64,000 nucleotides of DNA from Elymus sibiricus (GCA_039707655.1 CM077676.1:375910114-375974113), one strand, 5' to 3'. Positions 32,235-44,513 are shown, counted from the stretch's first letter. The notes: generated by a model not told the origin, from the letters alone. Program-made: numbers and translations.

Positions 32235-33298
32235 TTCTTGATTTGGCACGATCTTGATTTACCGCGAGCTTTGTTAATATAGTTGGATCATATGGAGTTC
32301 TTCCTTCTCTATCTTGTTGTGATGAATTGAGTCTTTCCCTTTGAGGTTTCATTTATTATCAGATTGAATATTTTGGATTTGAGAACACTTGATGTATGTC
32401 TTGTATGTGGATACCCGTGGTGACAATGGAGTATTCTATTGAGTCACTTGATGTATGTTTTGGTAATCAACTTGCGGATTCCCGAGGTGACATTGGGGTA
32501 ATCTAGGCATAGGGGTTGATGCACGTTTTCGCCCTACTTTCTCCGATAGAAACTTTGGGGTACTCTTTGAAGTTCTTTGTGTTGGATTGAATATTATGAA
32601 TCTGAAATTGCTTGATGCATATCGAATAATTGACTCACGGATACTTGTGGTGACATTGGAGTATCTAGGTGACATTAGAGTTGCTTGATGCGTATCATAT
32701 GGTGTTATTTTAGTACGAACTCTAGGGTTGTTTGTGACACTTATAGGGATGGCTCAATAGATTGATCGGAAAGGATAACTTTGAGGTGGTTTTACTACCT
32801 ACAAGAATTTCTTCTTATGTTCTCCGTTTGCTAGGAACTTTGGAGTGATTCTTTGTTGCACATTGAGGGATTGTTATATGATTCAATTATGTTAGCACTA
32901 TTGAGAGATTGCACTAGTGAAAGTATGAACCCTAGGCCTTGTTTCTAAGCATTGCAATACCGTTTGTGCTCACCTTAATCAATTGCTACCTTGCTGTTTT
33001 TATTATTTCAGATTACAGAAACCTATATCTACTATCCATACTACACTTGTATCACCATCTCTTCGCCGAACTAGTGCACCTATACAATTTAAAATTGTAT
33101 TGGGTGTGTTGGGGACACAAGAGATTTCTTGTATTTGATTGCAGGGTTGTTTGAGAGAGACCATCTTCATCCTACACCTCCCACGGATTGATAAACCTTA
33201 GGTCATCCACTTGAGTGAAATTTGCTGCTGTCCTACAAAACTCTGCGCTTGGAGACCCAACAGAGTCTACAAGAATAAAAGTTGTGTAGTAGACATCA
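31624..33298 (+). mobile_element. TE7: solo LTR (1,675 bp)
   Basis: It starts TGATACGTCTCCAACGTAT and ends AGACATCA, flanked by TAAGG at 31619-31623 and 33299-33303; it splits the TE5 integrase codon order cleanly. A TATA box TATAAAT lies at 31982-31988. The first ~30 bases resemble the TE2/TE8/TE9 LTR start, but the remainder diverges, so it is a related family. It holds a CT microsatellite. No internal region remains. Confidence 0.92.
32201..32231. repeat. (CT)15 microsatellite
   Basis: Uninterrupted CT dinucleotides within the TE7 LTR, downstream of its TATA box. Confidence 0.98.
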
Positions 33299-33303
33299 TA
33301 AGG

Positions 33304-33778
33304 CTTGTCATTTACCTTTAGAGCTAGAGCATAAGGCTTTTTGGGCAATCAAGAATATTAATTTTAATCTTAAGGAAGCTGGAGAGAAAAGATTGCTAGA
33401 TATACATGCTCTAGGAGATCTTGTAATAGTGCTTACGAGAGTGCCAGGTTATTCAAAGAGAAGGTTAAGATGTGGCATGATCGTAAGATACTGAAATGAA
33501 CTTTCACTGCGGGGGACAAAGTCCTCCTATTTAACTCTCGTCTAAAGTTGTTTCCAGGGAAGCTCAAGTCCCATTGGGAAGGACCCTACGAGATAGAAGA
33601 GGTATATAACTCCAGAGCTGTTCGGCTAAAAGGAGGAAAAGATGGACCCTGGATCGTGAATGGGCAACGCTTGAAGCTATACCTCATAGATGAACAAAAG
33701 GAAGACCGAGAGGGGGAAGAGGTAAGTTTTCTCACCATCGAGCAAGCCGAAGCCCTTCGGAGGGAACGTAAGGTATGA
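33304..33778 (+). pseudogene. TE5 integrase C-terminal part
   Basis: It continues integrase after TE7 with CHLPLELEHKAFWAI, then a region with frame changes near 33490, and a C-terminal segment (33548-33778) with the chromodomain-free GPYEIEEVY and WIVNGQRLKLY motifs found at the end of Athila integrases. The end is KEDREGEEVSFLTIEQAEAL, then a stop at 33776-33778. Confidence 0.8.
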
Positions 33779-34476
33779 AATAATACCTCCACAATATGGA
33801 TGTAAATACAAGAGTAGAAATTAGGATTCTATTTCTTTAGGCTTGTTAAAACTAAAGTCCGAATAGATGGAATTTTCGTCTATAGTTGGAAGCTTTGTCA
33901 CTAACCTTTCAGGAGGTGAAAAATTTCTAAGGAAGAAGTTGACGTTGCGGCCAACAGGGAGAAAGATGACGTTTCAAACGACTGGATGCGCCCGTTTGGG
34001 CGGTCGCATGGACGACACACGAAAGTGGCAAAAATTCCAGAGCGAAAGACGGTGCTTTATGCGGATGCGAGCGCCCGTTTGAGCGGTCATTTGGGTGGTC
34101 CTCGGGTAAGAGGCCAACCACAGAATGAACGACGACGTTTCAAACGGACGCGATTGCCCATATGAGCTCTCGCATGAATCTATCATCATGAAAAAAAGAA
34201 AAATCTCGGAGGCAGACCAACTGACCGGCCATACGACCGTGAGCGCCCGTATGGAAGGCCGTCCTTTGGTCTGTTCTCGCGATTCTTTCCCGATTTCGTT
34301 TTGATTTCTTTCTAACTAACTATTTATCCTTGATCTCGTGATTACCTGTAGGTTTGGCCTTTATAAGGAGGGAAGGGGCACGTCATTAAGCCCTAAACCA
34401 TCTAATATCACATCTCTTTTGCTTCCCATCTCCACCAAAAAGCTTTTAGTTGCAGGTCACCAACCCGGCCGCCACC
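33779..34476 (+). promoter_or_regulatory. TE5 spacer with LTR-like motifs and candidate internal promoter
   Basis: No ORF of note. About four degenerate copies of the LTR motif family GCGCCCGTATGAGCGGTCG occur at about 33985, 34065, 34150 and 34228, each near ATGG or CATA ends like the LTR inverted repeat. A TATA-like TTTATAAGG lies at about 34360, some 110 bp before the 3' ORF's ATG. Inference: an internal promoter for the 3' ORF. Confidence 0.5.
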
Positions 34477-35074
34477 ATGAGCAACAAGACCTCATCCACC
34501 TGTGCTTGAATCATCCCCTTCCCCAACTTGGATGATGTCGTGTCCTCAGGATGGGAAGACTTGAGGAAGCTAAGCCTTAAGGAGGAACCACATCCAGAGA
34601 AGAAAGACCTTGATGAGAAGGTCGAGGTGGTGGAGATCAAAGAGGAAGAACAAGCAAAAGAAGGAGATGATGACACCACTCCAGATGAGTATCCTCCTAA
34701 TCCCTACCAATTCAATATCCGTGGATCTATTCCATTATTTCCTATGGGGCCTCCTCAAGCTGAGTTGGGAATGGAGCCACCAATCCCAGAGTGGATGAAG
34801 GAAAAGATCAGGGAATTGGAGAAGGTTTCAAAGGCTTGCGTTAATGTGATCGGAGATGGGATTGATTCTTACTTGTTGATGAGCAAAGACTTGGAAGCAA
34901 GGGTTGATGGCATTCTTCATAATTAAGGATGGGCTTAAGATTGAAGCTCTTAACAACAACACTGCACAACTTGAGTTTTTGACCCAGGTTGTAGATGATC
35001 AGCAATGCGTGATCGAGGGGATGAAAAAGAAACTCAAGAGCATCTGCGCTGCCTTCCAAGATTCCTAGGAGTGA
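34477..35074 (+). pseudogene. TE5 3' ORF, right copy
   Basis: Same unrecognised acidic, coiled-coil-like protein as 20076-20668. Here the frame is opened by MSNKTSSTCA, then a TGA; the next part runs to a stop at 34926. A small insertion near 34920 (compared with the left copy) shifts the frame, and TAG at 35066-35068 cuts the end. Combining both copies shows the ancestral frame was about 197 codons without a gap. No membrane segment or signal peptide is evident. Neither copy is intact. Confidence 0.7.
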
Positions 35075-35905
35075 GCATATAACGCTTAGTGCCTGGATCT
35101 CCCCGGCTTGATTGTAAGCTTGGGGGAGATTCACGTGCACTTTGTATATTTACCTTTATGCATTTCCTTTCCGCAAGTTGAGATTAGGGTTTACTTTCAA
35201 TAAAGTTGAACTGTCATTTTTCTCATAAATAAGGGATGATCCTTTCCGATGAGTATATGCATATCTTGATGCGTGAGATCATTACTGCTTAATTGAGAAC
35301 GTACATGATGATTGTTGTGATCTAAATAGTAGCACACGATTACTTTCATGATGATTATAAGTCCTCCACATTGCAGTTGTTAAATTTCCGAAAGGAGATG
35401 AAATAACTATATATGCTAGTTCATTAAGGATTTCAACTCACAAAAGGGCAAGCCAAGAAATTAATCCTCCTAAAAATTAAAAAGTGCTATTGTAAAATAA
35501 GTCATTCCGAGATTCATGTTTGGCTTGCATATCATACAAAAAGATGAAATGAGCCTTTAACATGTCTCAATGACAGGAGACTAAATCATATAAAGAATGT
35601 AAGGTCTTGAAAAGAACAAGAGGAAGATAATAACTGCTTGCCCGGTTGAAATAGCAATGAACTAGGATATGAAGTTGTTACCTGTTCACAATAAAATTGA
35701 GTAACAGAATGTGATGCCTGCATGATCATTAGCATAGTGATTATGAGCTATCATTTGTTACAAATCTTTTATCTTAAATCGTTCCTCTAGAACACTGATG
35801 GACTCATGCCTTTTCATATCCGTATCTCATAAACACAAGGCTGACCTTGTTTTTACAAGCCATGGTACTTGCTCGGGGACGAGCAAGACTTAAGCTTGGG
35901 GGAGT
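35075..35905 (+). other. TE5 3' non-coding region, hairpin and polypurine tract
   Basis: No gene. CTTGCTCG and CGAGCAAG (35868-35887) form a perfect 8-bp stem around GGGA, followed by TAAGCTTGGGGGAGT directly before the 3' LTR. Confidence 0.8.
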
Positions 35906-36922
35906 TGATGAGTCCAATTTATGTGATAGTTTTACTATGTATGTTGTGCCTACATGGTAGGCTTTGTCTAATTTTACCACGTTCGCGCACTTCTTTTTGT
36001 TGATAATCCCTCAGGTGACGTCTTTTGGATCAATTCACAATTAATGGATAAAATCCTCAGAAATGGTAGTGGAATCACGTATTTAAAGTGATAATCACTT
36101 TCCATAAATAATCAAGCAAGGAGGCCAAAGGAACGGACGTCATCGCGCTTCCAGAGCGAAAGACGGCGTTCCATACAACCGCGAGTGCCCGTATGAGCGG
36201 TCGTATGGCACGCCGCCGCCGCCACCGCCGGATCAACTATTTCCACCCTGTCGAATCGGATCATGGATCAGACGCGCAGAGACACCAGAAACTCATCGAA
36301 AAGGCAGAACCCTAGCCTCCGGAGTTCATCCAGAGGAGGGATTGGCAAGGAGAAGGAGGGGATCCTTCCCACAGTGAGGAGGGGGACAACATCATCACCG
36401 CTGTCATCAACATCATCATCATCATCATCCTTATCATCTGCAACATCAAGAACACTAGTGGATCCTTTGGTGTATCATTTGAACCACTCATCCATGTATT
36501 CCATTACCATTGCTATCATGTTTATTGTCCTCATGTGTAAGTAGACCCCTAGTTATCGGGGATATGGATGAATCTTGGTATGTGTAGGATCTGAAACGTT
36601 ATCGTGGATATGAGATCCCCTATTGAATGCTTAGTTTAATAACTTCGTGAATGTTGTGAAGGGTCCCCACTCAGCATTTGTGCCTTGTGGCCACGAAGTA
36701 TATCATTGTCATTGTAAAGGTTTAGGATGCGGAGGTAATTCGAGGTGATAGTAAAAGCCTACCGCTCCTAGCCTTTGCAATTGACTGGGGAATTACGGAG
36801 AACCCTTAGAGAGGCCGCGTCCACGGGGAAACCCTTAATTATCATGAGTTGTAACCCTCTGGGGGAGACTATGATGGTGGCGTGCGTGGCACGAAGTCTA
36901 CCACGAGTAGAACGTGTACTGT
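35906..36922 (+). repeat. TE5 3' LTR, first part
   Basis: It starts TGATGAGTCC and is collinear with the 5' LTR until TE8 interrupts it after ACTGT (36918-36922). The remainder resumes at 62244. The inverted repeat of the 5' LTR is present with one mismatch (36171-36182 and 36197-36208). Confidence 0.92.
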
Positions 36923-37010
36923 TGCTACTTGTGAACTGCGTTGGGATTTCCCCAAAGAGGAGAGGGATGATGTAGTACAGTAGAGATAAGTATTTCCCTC
37001 AGTTGAGAAC
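36923..37010 (-). repeat. TE8 3' LTR, terminal 88 bp
   Basis: TGCTACTTGTGAACTGCG at the left end is the reverse complement of the TE9 LTR end. It stops at AGAAC (37006-37010), the TE9 target duplication, repeated at 57826-57830. Confidence 0.93.
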
Positions 37011-38566
37011 TGATACATCTCCAACGTATCTATAATTTTTGATTGTTCCATGCTATTATAGTATCAATCTTGGATGTTTTTATATGCACTTATATGCAAT
37101 TATATATCATTTTTTGGGACTAACCTATTAACCTAGTGCCCAGTGCCAGTTGCTGTTTTCTGCTTGTTTTTGGTTTTTTAGGAAATCAGTACCAAACGAA
37201 GTCCAAATGCCACGAAATTTTTTGGAGATTTTTTTTTGGATAAAAGAGACCCTGGAGACTTGGAGAGGAGGCCAGAAGGTTCACGAAGCCTCCACAAGGC
37301 AATAGGGCGCGACCCCAGGGGGGGCGCCCTAATGCCTTGTGGAGCCCTCATGGCTCCGTTTGACATAATTCCACTTCTATAAATTCTCAAATATTCGGAA
37401 ACCAATAGAGAGCCACCCCAAATAACTTTTACGCCGCCGCAAGCCTCTGTTCTTCCGCGATCCCATGTGGAGGCCTTTTCCGGTACTCTGCCGGAGGGGG
37501 AATCGATCACGGAGGGCTTCTACATCAACCTTGCTGCCCTTCCGATGATGTGTGAGTAGTTTACCACAGACCTATGGGTCCATAGCTAGTAGCTAGGTGG
37601 CTTCTTTTGTCTCTTTGATCTTCAATACCATGTTCTCCTCGATGTTCTTGGAGTTCTATCCGATGTAATCTTCTTTTGCGGTGTGTTTGTTGGGATCTGA
37701 TGAATTGTGAGTTTATGATCAGATTATTCATGAGAAATATTTGAGTCTTCTCTGAACTCTTTTATGCATGATTATTATAGCTTTGTATTTCTCTCTGATC
37801 TATTGATTTGGTTTGGCCAGCTAGATTGGTTTATCTTGCAATGGGAGAGGTGCTTTGTGATGGGTTCAATCTTGCGGTGCTCAATCCCTGTGACAGAAAA
37901 GGGACATGACACATATTTGTATTGTTGCCATTAAGGATAAAAAGATGGGGTTTAATCATATTGCTTGAGTTTACTTTGTCTACATCATGTCATCTTGCTT
38001 AAGGCGTTACTCTATTTCATACTTAATACCCTAGATGCATGCTGGATAGCTGTCGATGGGTGGAGTAATAGTAGTAGATGCAAGCAGGAATCAGTCTACT
38101 TGTATCGGACGTGATGCCTATATACATGATCATTGCCATGAATTCGTCATAATTATTTGCTTTTCTATCAATTGCCCAACAGTAATTTGTTTATCCACCG
38201 TATGTTCTGCGCTCAAGAGAGAAGCCTCTAGTGAAAACTATGGCCCCTGGGTCTACTTTTATCATATATTAAAATCAAAAATACCTTGCTGTAATTTATT
38301 TACTTTTATTTTTTTAGTATTTTAGTTTATCTATCTATCACTATCAGAATTAATCCTTGCAAATAACCGCTAAGAGGATTGACAACCCTCTTATTTGTGT
38401 TGGGTGCAAGTGTTTGCTTTCGTGTGTAGGTGCTGCTAATGGGATTTTGCGTGGTTCTCCTACTAGATTGATAACCTTGGTTCTTAACTGAGGGAAATAC
38501 TTATCTCTACTATACTGCATCATCCTCTCCTCTTCGGGGAAATACCAACGCAGACTACAAGTAGCA
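37011..38566 (+). repeat. TE9 5' LTR (1,556 bp)
   Basis: It runs from TGATACATCTCC to CAAGTAGCA. TATAAAT lies at 37378-37384. It was used as the empty-site reference for the TE10 insertion (CAATACCATGTTCTCC near 37627). A 12-base segment near 37090 is duplicated compared with the 3' LTR. Confidence 0.92.
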
Positions 38567-38577
38567 GGAAGAATTTC

Positions 38578-38595
38578 TGGCGCCGTTGCCGGGGA
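38578..38595 (+). other. TE9 primer-binding site (tRNA-Asp type)
   Basis: TGGCGCCGTTGCCGGGGA, 11 bases after the LTR end, exactly as in TE2. Confidence 0.9.
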
Positions 38596-38764
38596 GACAT
38601 CACCAAAATTTATCAAGTACCTTCGCACAAACTATCATCCACTTGCATTTATTTTATTTGCCTTTTTATTTGCATTTGCCTCTCGTTTTCATCTCCCCCA
38701 CTTCTAAAACAATTTTACAAAAAACACAAAAAAAATTATTTGCTTGCTTGCTTTTATTGCCATC

Positions 38765-40258
38765 ATGTCAACACACAAAAATAGAAAGTGAAAGCAAAAA
38801 TTTAAGCTCACTATGGATCTACTTAAAGTTTTCTACTTGGATCATCTTCGATCCATTTGTGCTCGTGCTAAAACCCCAACTAGTTTAGTTGAGGGAAAAT
38901 TATTAGATGAGCATGCTCATTTTGTGCGTCACTGTTTGTATCAAAAAGGGAGACTCTTATGGAATCAAATAAATTGTTTGCTATGTTATGCTTGTAATCT
39001 ATGTGAAATTTATGATTTTACTTGTTTCTCTAAGAACCCTAAAAAACACCTTCCCTACCTATGTGAGTTTAATGATAATGAAATCTTATCTTCTTATGCC
39101 AAGGGTGTTTATAGTTACTATGATATCGAACAAATTGAAGAATTTGTTGCTTTTAAGGGTGCTTATGAAGTTGCTTATTTGATTGAAAAGTATGATGCTA
39201 CTCTCTACAAGTCTGAAAATTTTGACATACTTAAATTTTGCTATGAAAACTATGCTCCTAATGCCTATGTTAATGAATTTATTGAGAGAATGTCTGCTAC
39301 TTTGGAGGAAAATAATGATATGCATGAATCGATAGATAATTATGATTCCGTTGATTCGATTGAAATATCCCCTCTTGATGAACGTGATGCTTGCTATTCT
39401 TATGGCCATGATGCCAATATTAATGATGCTTATAGAGATGAACTTGCTATAGTTCCTTATGTTAAAAATGTAATTGTTGCTATTGCAGCCACACTTGATA
39501 GCTTCTTGAATGAAAAGCATGATTGCAATGATGTTATTATAAATTATATTAATGTCAATTGTGCTAATTATATGCCAAGCTACAAGCTTGGGGATGAAAT
39601 TTTTTCTATGTCCACTACTTATTGCAATGATCATGATTGGGGTGATAATGCTTCTTATGATCTTGAAAATTTATTTAAGCCTCATGATGAATATGTTATT
39701 GATAATAATGTTTGCAATACTGTTAAAAGTGGGTTTGGAAGAGCGTCAACTTTAGGTAATAATGATCCCACTACTTTGGAGAATTATCAATCTTATGAAT
39801 TTTTGGATAAGAGTGGGTTTGGAGAGGTCATGACTTTAGTTGATGTTAATCCCACTATCTTGGAAGATTATAAAACTTTTATGCATGCGGATCATGAAGA
39901 GAATATTTTATATGATAGCTATATTGTTGAATTTGATTATGATCCTACATGTAATTATTATGAGAGAGGAAAACATGGTTATAAAAATCTTCATATCACT
40001 AAATTACCTCTCTTTGTGCTAAAATTATTAATGCTTCATTCTTCCTATTTGCATATGCTAGATATTGCTTGTCTTGATAATTTGTTTTCCTGTAAAATGC
40101 CTATGCATAGGAAGTATGTTAGACTTAAATGTGTTTTTCACAAGCCACATGATGCTCTCTTTGTGTTTCAATTATTATCTTTCATGAGAGCATCATTGAA
40201 ATCTCAAGCCTATCTTAATGGCTATAAAGAAAGAGCTTGTTGGCAGACAACCCAATAA
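38765..40258 (+). pseudogene. TE9 unrecognised ORF (about 498 codons, one stop near the start)
   Basis: An ATG at 38765 opens MSTHKNRK and meets TGA at 38789-38791, after which the frame is open for more than 480 codons to 40258; a second ATG at 38813 (MDLLKVFYL) gives the 481-codon product. The protein is acidic and Asn/Asp/Tyr-rich, with many Cys and no domain I can name. Two copies of the motif KSGFG-(8-12)-PT-LE-Y occur at about residues 304-322 and 328-352; TE2 and TE4 gag have a related KSGSGEVKTL or KSGFEEVKTL. It is the element's only ORF. It may be a divergent gag or an accessory protein; I cannot tell. Confidence 0.7.
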
Positions 40259-43024
40259 ACTTTTTATTTCTATTTTTGTGTGTTTACACAATTATAGCCT
40301 CTGTTATGATTGTGTTTTTATCTTTTAATTAGTGTTTGTGCCAAGTAATGCCTTTGGGATGATTTAGATGATAGTATAATTGATGCTGTTTGGAAAACAG
40401 AAAGTTTTGCGTCCACTGCTGGAATTTTGATTCTGTACTGGAGCATTAGAAAAATCTGAAATTTTTACACAGTATTGGTATATGAATTGTTTACGTTGTC
40501 CTAATGTTTCAGAATTTTTGGAGTTACAGAAGTATAGCTTTTAAATAGATCTTTATAGACTATTCTGTTTTAGACAGATTCTGTTTTTGTTGCATAGTTT
40601 GCTTATTTTGATGAATCTATGGATCGTATCGGGGGGTATGAGTCATGGAGAAGTTGGAGTACAGTAGCATTATGACAATATTAAATTTGAATCAATTTAC
40701 AACAGTACCTAAAGTTTAAGATTTATTTGTTATACTAATGGATCTCACGAGGTTTCTGTTGAGTTTTGTGTGCTGAAGTTTTCAAGTTTTGGGTGAGACT
40801 ACGATGGATAAAGGAATAAGGAGTGGCAAGAGCCTAAGCTTGGGGATGCCCAAAGCACCCCAAGGTAATATTCAAGGAATAATCATGCGTCTAAGCTTGG
40901 GGATGCCCCGGAAGGCATCCCCTCTTTCGTCTACAATCTATCGGTAACTCACTTGGAGCTATATTTTTCTTCATCACATGATATGTGCTTTACTTGGAGC
41001 GTCTTGTGATATAGTTTGTATGCTATTTAGTTTGTCACAATCATCTTTGCTGAACACACCTTTTTGAGAGGGACACACATTATTCGCGATTTGTTAGAAT
41101 ACTCTATGTGCTTCACTTATATCTTTTGAGCTAGGCAGTTGCTCTAGTGCTTCACTTATATATTTTAGAGCACGGCGGTGGTTATATTTTAAAGAAATAG
41201 TTGTACTCTCATGCTTCACTTATATCTTTTTGAGAGTCTAATGAATAGCAACGGTAATATGCATGGGTTATGAATTTGGTCCTAATATGATAGGTATTCA
41301 AGAGGGATATAAGAAAAACTTTCATGTAGATCACTGAATATGATAAGTTTGATTCCTTGCAATAGTTTTGCGATATTAAGATGATAATATGTGGGAGGTG
41401 CTAGTAGATAATTGTGGTTTAGTAAGAATATTGGTGTTAAGGTTTGTGATTCCCGAAGCATGCACGTATGACCTGCCGTTATGCTAAGAAGTTGGAGCAT
41501 GATTTATTCTTGATTGTCTACCTTATGAGTGGCAGTCGGGGACGAGCGATGTTCTTTTCCTACCAATATATCCCCCTAGGGGCATGCGTAGTAGTACTTT
41601 GCTTTGAGGGCTAATAACTTTCGCAATAAGTATGTAAGTTCTTTATGACTAATGTGAGTCCATGGATTATACGCACTCTCACATTTCCGCAATTTGCTAG
41701 CCTCTTCGGTACCGTGCATTGCCCTTTCTCACATCGAGAGTTGGTGCAAACTTCGCCGGTGCATCCAAACCTCGTGATATGATACGCTCTATTACACATA
41801 AGCCTCCTTATATCTTCCTCAAAACAGCCACCATACCTACCTATCATGGCATTTCCATAGCCATTCCGAGATATATTGCCATGCAACTTCCGCCGTTCCT
41901 TTTTTATGACACACATCGTCATTGTCATATTGCTTCGCATGATCATATAGCTGACATAGTATTTGTGGCTCAGCCACCGTTCATCATTTTTATACATGTT
42001 ACGCTAGTATCATTGCACATCCTGGTACACCGCCAGAGGCATTCATATGGAGTCATATTTTTGTTCTAGTTTCGTGTTGTAATTTTGTTTTGAGTTGTAA
42101 GTAAATAGAAGTATGATGATCATCATTATTAGAGCATTGTCCCAGTGAGGAAATAAAAAGAAGAAAAAAAAGAAAAAAAGAGGCCAAAAAGTGCCCATGA
42201 AAAAAAATAAAAAAAAATAAATGAGAGAAAAAGAGAGAAGGGGCAGTGTTAGTATCCTTTTCCATACTTATGCTTCAAAGTAGCACCATGTTTTTCATAT
42301 AGAGTCTCCTGTTTAGTCACCTTCATATACTAGTGGGAATTTTTCATTATAGAAATTGGCTTGGATATTCCGATGATGGGCTTCCTCAAATGCCCGAGGT
42401 CTTCATGAGCAAGCAAGTTGGATGCACACCCACTTAGTTTTCATGTTGAGCTTTCATACACTTACAGCTCTTAGTGCATCCGTTGCATGGCAATCCCTAC
42501 TCCTCGCATTGACATCAATTGATGGGCATCTCCATAGCCCGTTGATTAGCCTCGTTGATGTGAGACTACTTCTTATTTTTGACTTCTCCTTATTGATCTC
42601 TACCACCACACTCTAGTCCACCCATAGTGCTATATCCATGGCTTGCGCTCATGTATTGCGTGGGGGTTGAAAAAGCTGAAGCGTGTTAAAAAGTATGAAC
42701 CAATTGCTCGGTTTGTCACCGGGGTAGTGCATGATAAATATTTTGTGTTAAGAAGATGGAGCATGACAGGATTATATGATTTTGTAGGGATAACTTTCTT
42801 TAGCATTTTTATTTTGAAAGACATGATTTTTTTATTAGTATGCCTGAGTATTGATGTCTTTATGTCAAACTATAGACTATTGCTTTGAATCATTCGGATC
42901 TTATTATTCATACCATAAGAGAGAGATTACATGATGAAACATGTTAGGTAGCATTCCACATCAAAATTTCTGTTTTTATCATTTACCTACTCGAGGACGA
43001 GCAGGAATTAAGCTTGGGAATGCT
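40259..43024 (+). other. TE9 3' non-coding region, hairpin and polypurine tract
   Basis: No gene supported. The first part (to about 41485) is shared with TE2; the module at about 41485-42785 is shared with TE8 only. Repeated TGCTTCACTTATAT elements occur at about 41110-41225. Close to the LTR, CCTACTCG and CGAGCAGG (42986-43005) form a hairpin with one mismatch, then AAGCTTGGGAATGCT abuts the LTR at 43025. Confidence 0.75.
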
Positions 43025-43635
43025 TGATACGTCTCCAACGTATCTATAATTTTTTATTGTTCCATGCTATTATAGTATCAATCTTGGATGTTTTTATATG
43101 CAATTATATATCATTTTTTGGGACTAACCTATTAACCTAGTGCCCAGTGCCAGTTGTTGTTTTCTGCTTGTTTTTGGTTTTTCAGGAAATCAGTACCAAA
43201 CGAAGTCCAAATGCCACGAAACTTTTTGGAGATTTTTTTCTGGACAAAAGAGACCCTGGAGACTTGGAGAGGAGGCCAGAAGGTTCACGAAGCCTCCACA
43301 AGGCAACAGGGCGCGGCCCAGGGGGGCACGCCCTCATGCCTTGTGGGGCCCTCGTGGCTCCGTTTGAGCTAATTCCACTTCTATAAATTCTCAAATATTC
43401 GGAAACCAACAAAGAGCCACCCCGAATGACTTTTACGCCGCTGCAAGCCTCTGTTCTTCCACGATCCCATCTGGAGGCCTTTTCCGGTACTCTTCCGGAG
43501 GAGGAATCGATCACGGAGGGCTTCTACATCAACCTTGCTGCCCTTCCGATGATGTGTGAGTAGTTTACCACAGACCTACAGGTCCATAGCTAGTAGCTAG
43601 ATGGCTTCTTTTCTCTCTTTGATCTTCAATACCAT
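43025..43635 (+). repeat. TE9 3' LTR, first part
   Basis: It begins TGATACGTCTCC and stops at ACCAT (43631-43635), the left copy of the TE10 target duplication. The remainder is at 56889-57825. Confidence 0.93.
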
Positions 43636-44509
43636 TGTCGGTGTATAAAACATGGGTATTTTATACCCTGACTTATGCATAGACAGTAGCAGCCTTCTTG
43701 CTGGACAGGCTTGCCGGAATTTACCAAGGTCAAGATTCCAGACTCAGTTGCAAAAGCACTAAGGAAGAAATCAAGACGAAGCATCAATAAGTACTTGACT
43801 AGTACTGAAGATGGAGGCATTACTGGCCGGCAAGATTTGAGCCGGCAAGATGATGGCCCGGCAAGCTCCGTGTCGGCAAGCTTTCGCTAGCTCGTCAGCG
43901 CTCCACCTCACCGAGCAGGTACTCGCTAATCGGTGAGGTGTCGACCGCGCAGGCAGGTTGGTGAGATTTGTCAGGGCGCGTGTCAGCCTACTGAAAGGAG
44001 ATTTAACTTTAATGACACCCGTCCAGGAGGCGTGTCAAGATAATATGAGGTAGCTGGGCGAGCGGTGCAGGAACCTTGCCGGGGCTCCTCCTCCACATGA
44101 CACCTAACGGCGCATTTAATGCTTTTGTCCTAAACCGGCAGAGTTAGGTATGATAGCACTGTTTGCTGTCTAATCAACTTGTAATGACTATTTTGCCACT
44201 GTGATTACCCCTTGAGCTATAAAAGGAGGTCCAGGGCAACCTTTACAAGGATCAAGCCTCAGACACTCTAGCTCATTTGGCATGCGTAGCTGCTTCTCCT
44301 TTGCACCTTGTCGGGACGAAGCGCACCTTGTACTTGAGCTCTCCACATATAATACACCAAAGCAGGAGTAGGGTTTTACACCTCATGGTGGCCCGAACCT
44401 GTGTAAAAGCCTTTGCGTTCTCTACTGATTTTGCTCTTTGTGCTTGCGCATTCCCCTACTCGAACCGCAAAGGGGCTAGATGGACCCATAGGTGGTCGTA
44501 CGCACGACA
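43636..44509 (+). repeat. TE10 5' LTR (874 bp)
   Basis: Ends TGTCGGTG and GCACGACA. Relative to the 3' LTR it carries an extra ~15 bases near 43850. Contains CTTGCCGG-type motifs, as do TE1 and the coding region. Confidence 0.93.
44218..44224 (+). promoter_or_regulatory. TATA box of TE10 5' LTR
   Basis: TATAAAA in the context GAGCTATAAAAGGAGG; the same box is at 56592-56598 in the 3' LTR. Confidence 0.8.
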
Positions 44510-44513
44510 TCTT

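Noticed and set aside
36263..36544. A 93-codon Ser-rich frame in the TE5 LTR with a copy at 21855 onward
   Set aside because: The 5' LTR copy is interrupted by TGA and the Ser run reflects an ATC microsatellite; most likely leader sequence.
41611..41997. A 128-codon antisense frame, Cys-rich, with a matching frame in TE8 (60393-60704 on the plus strand)
   Set aside because: The peptides look conserved, but of about nine base differences between the two copies six or seven change the amino acid, which is neutral decay; TE8 also has a stop just upstream. It is 3' non-coding sequence shared by descent.
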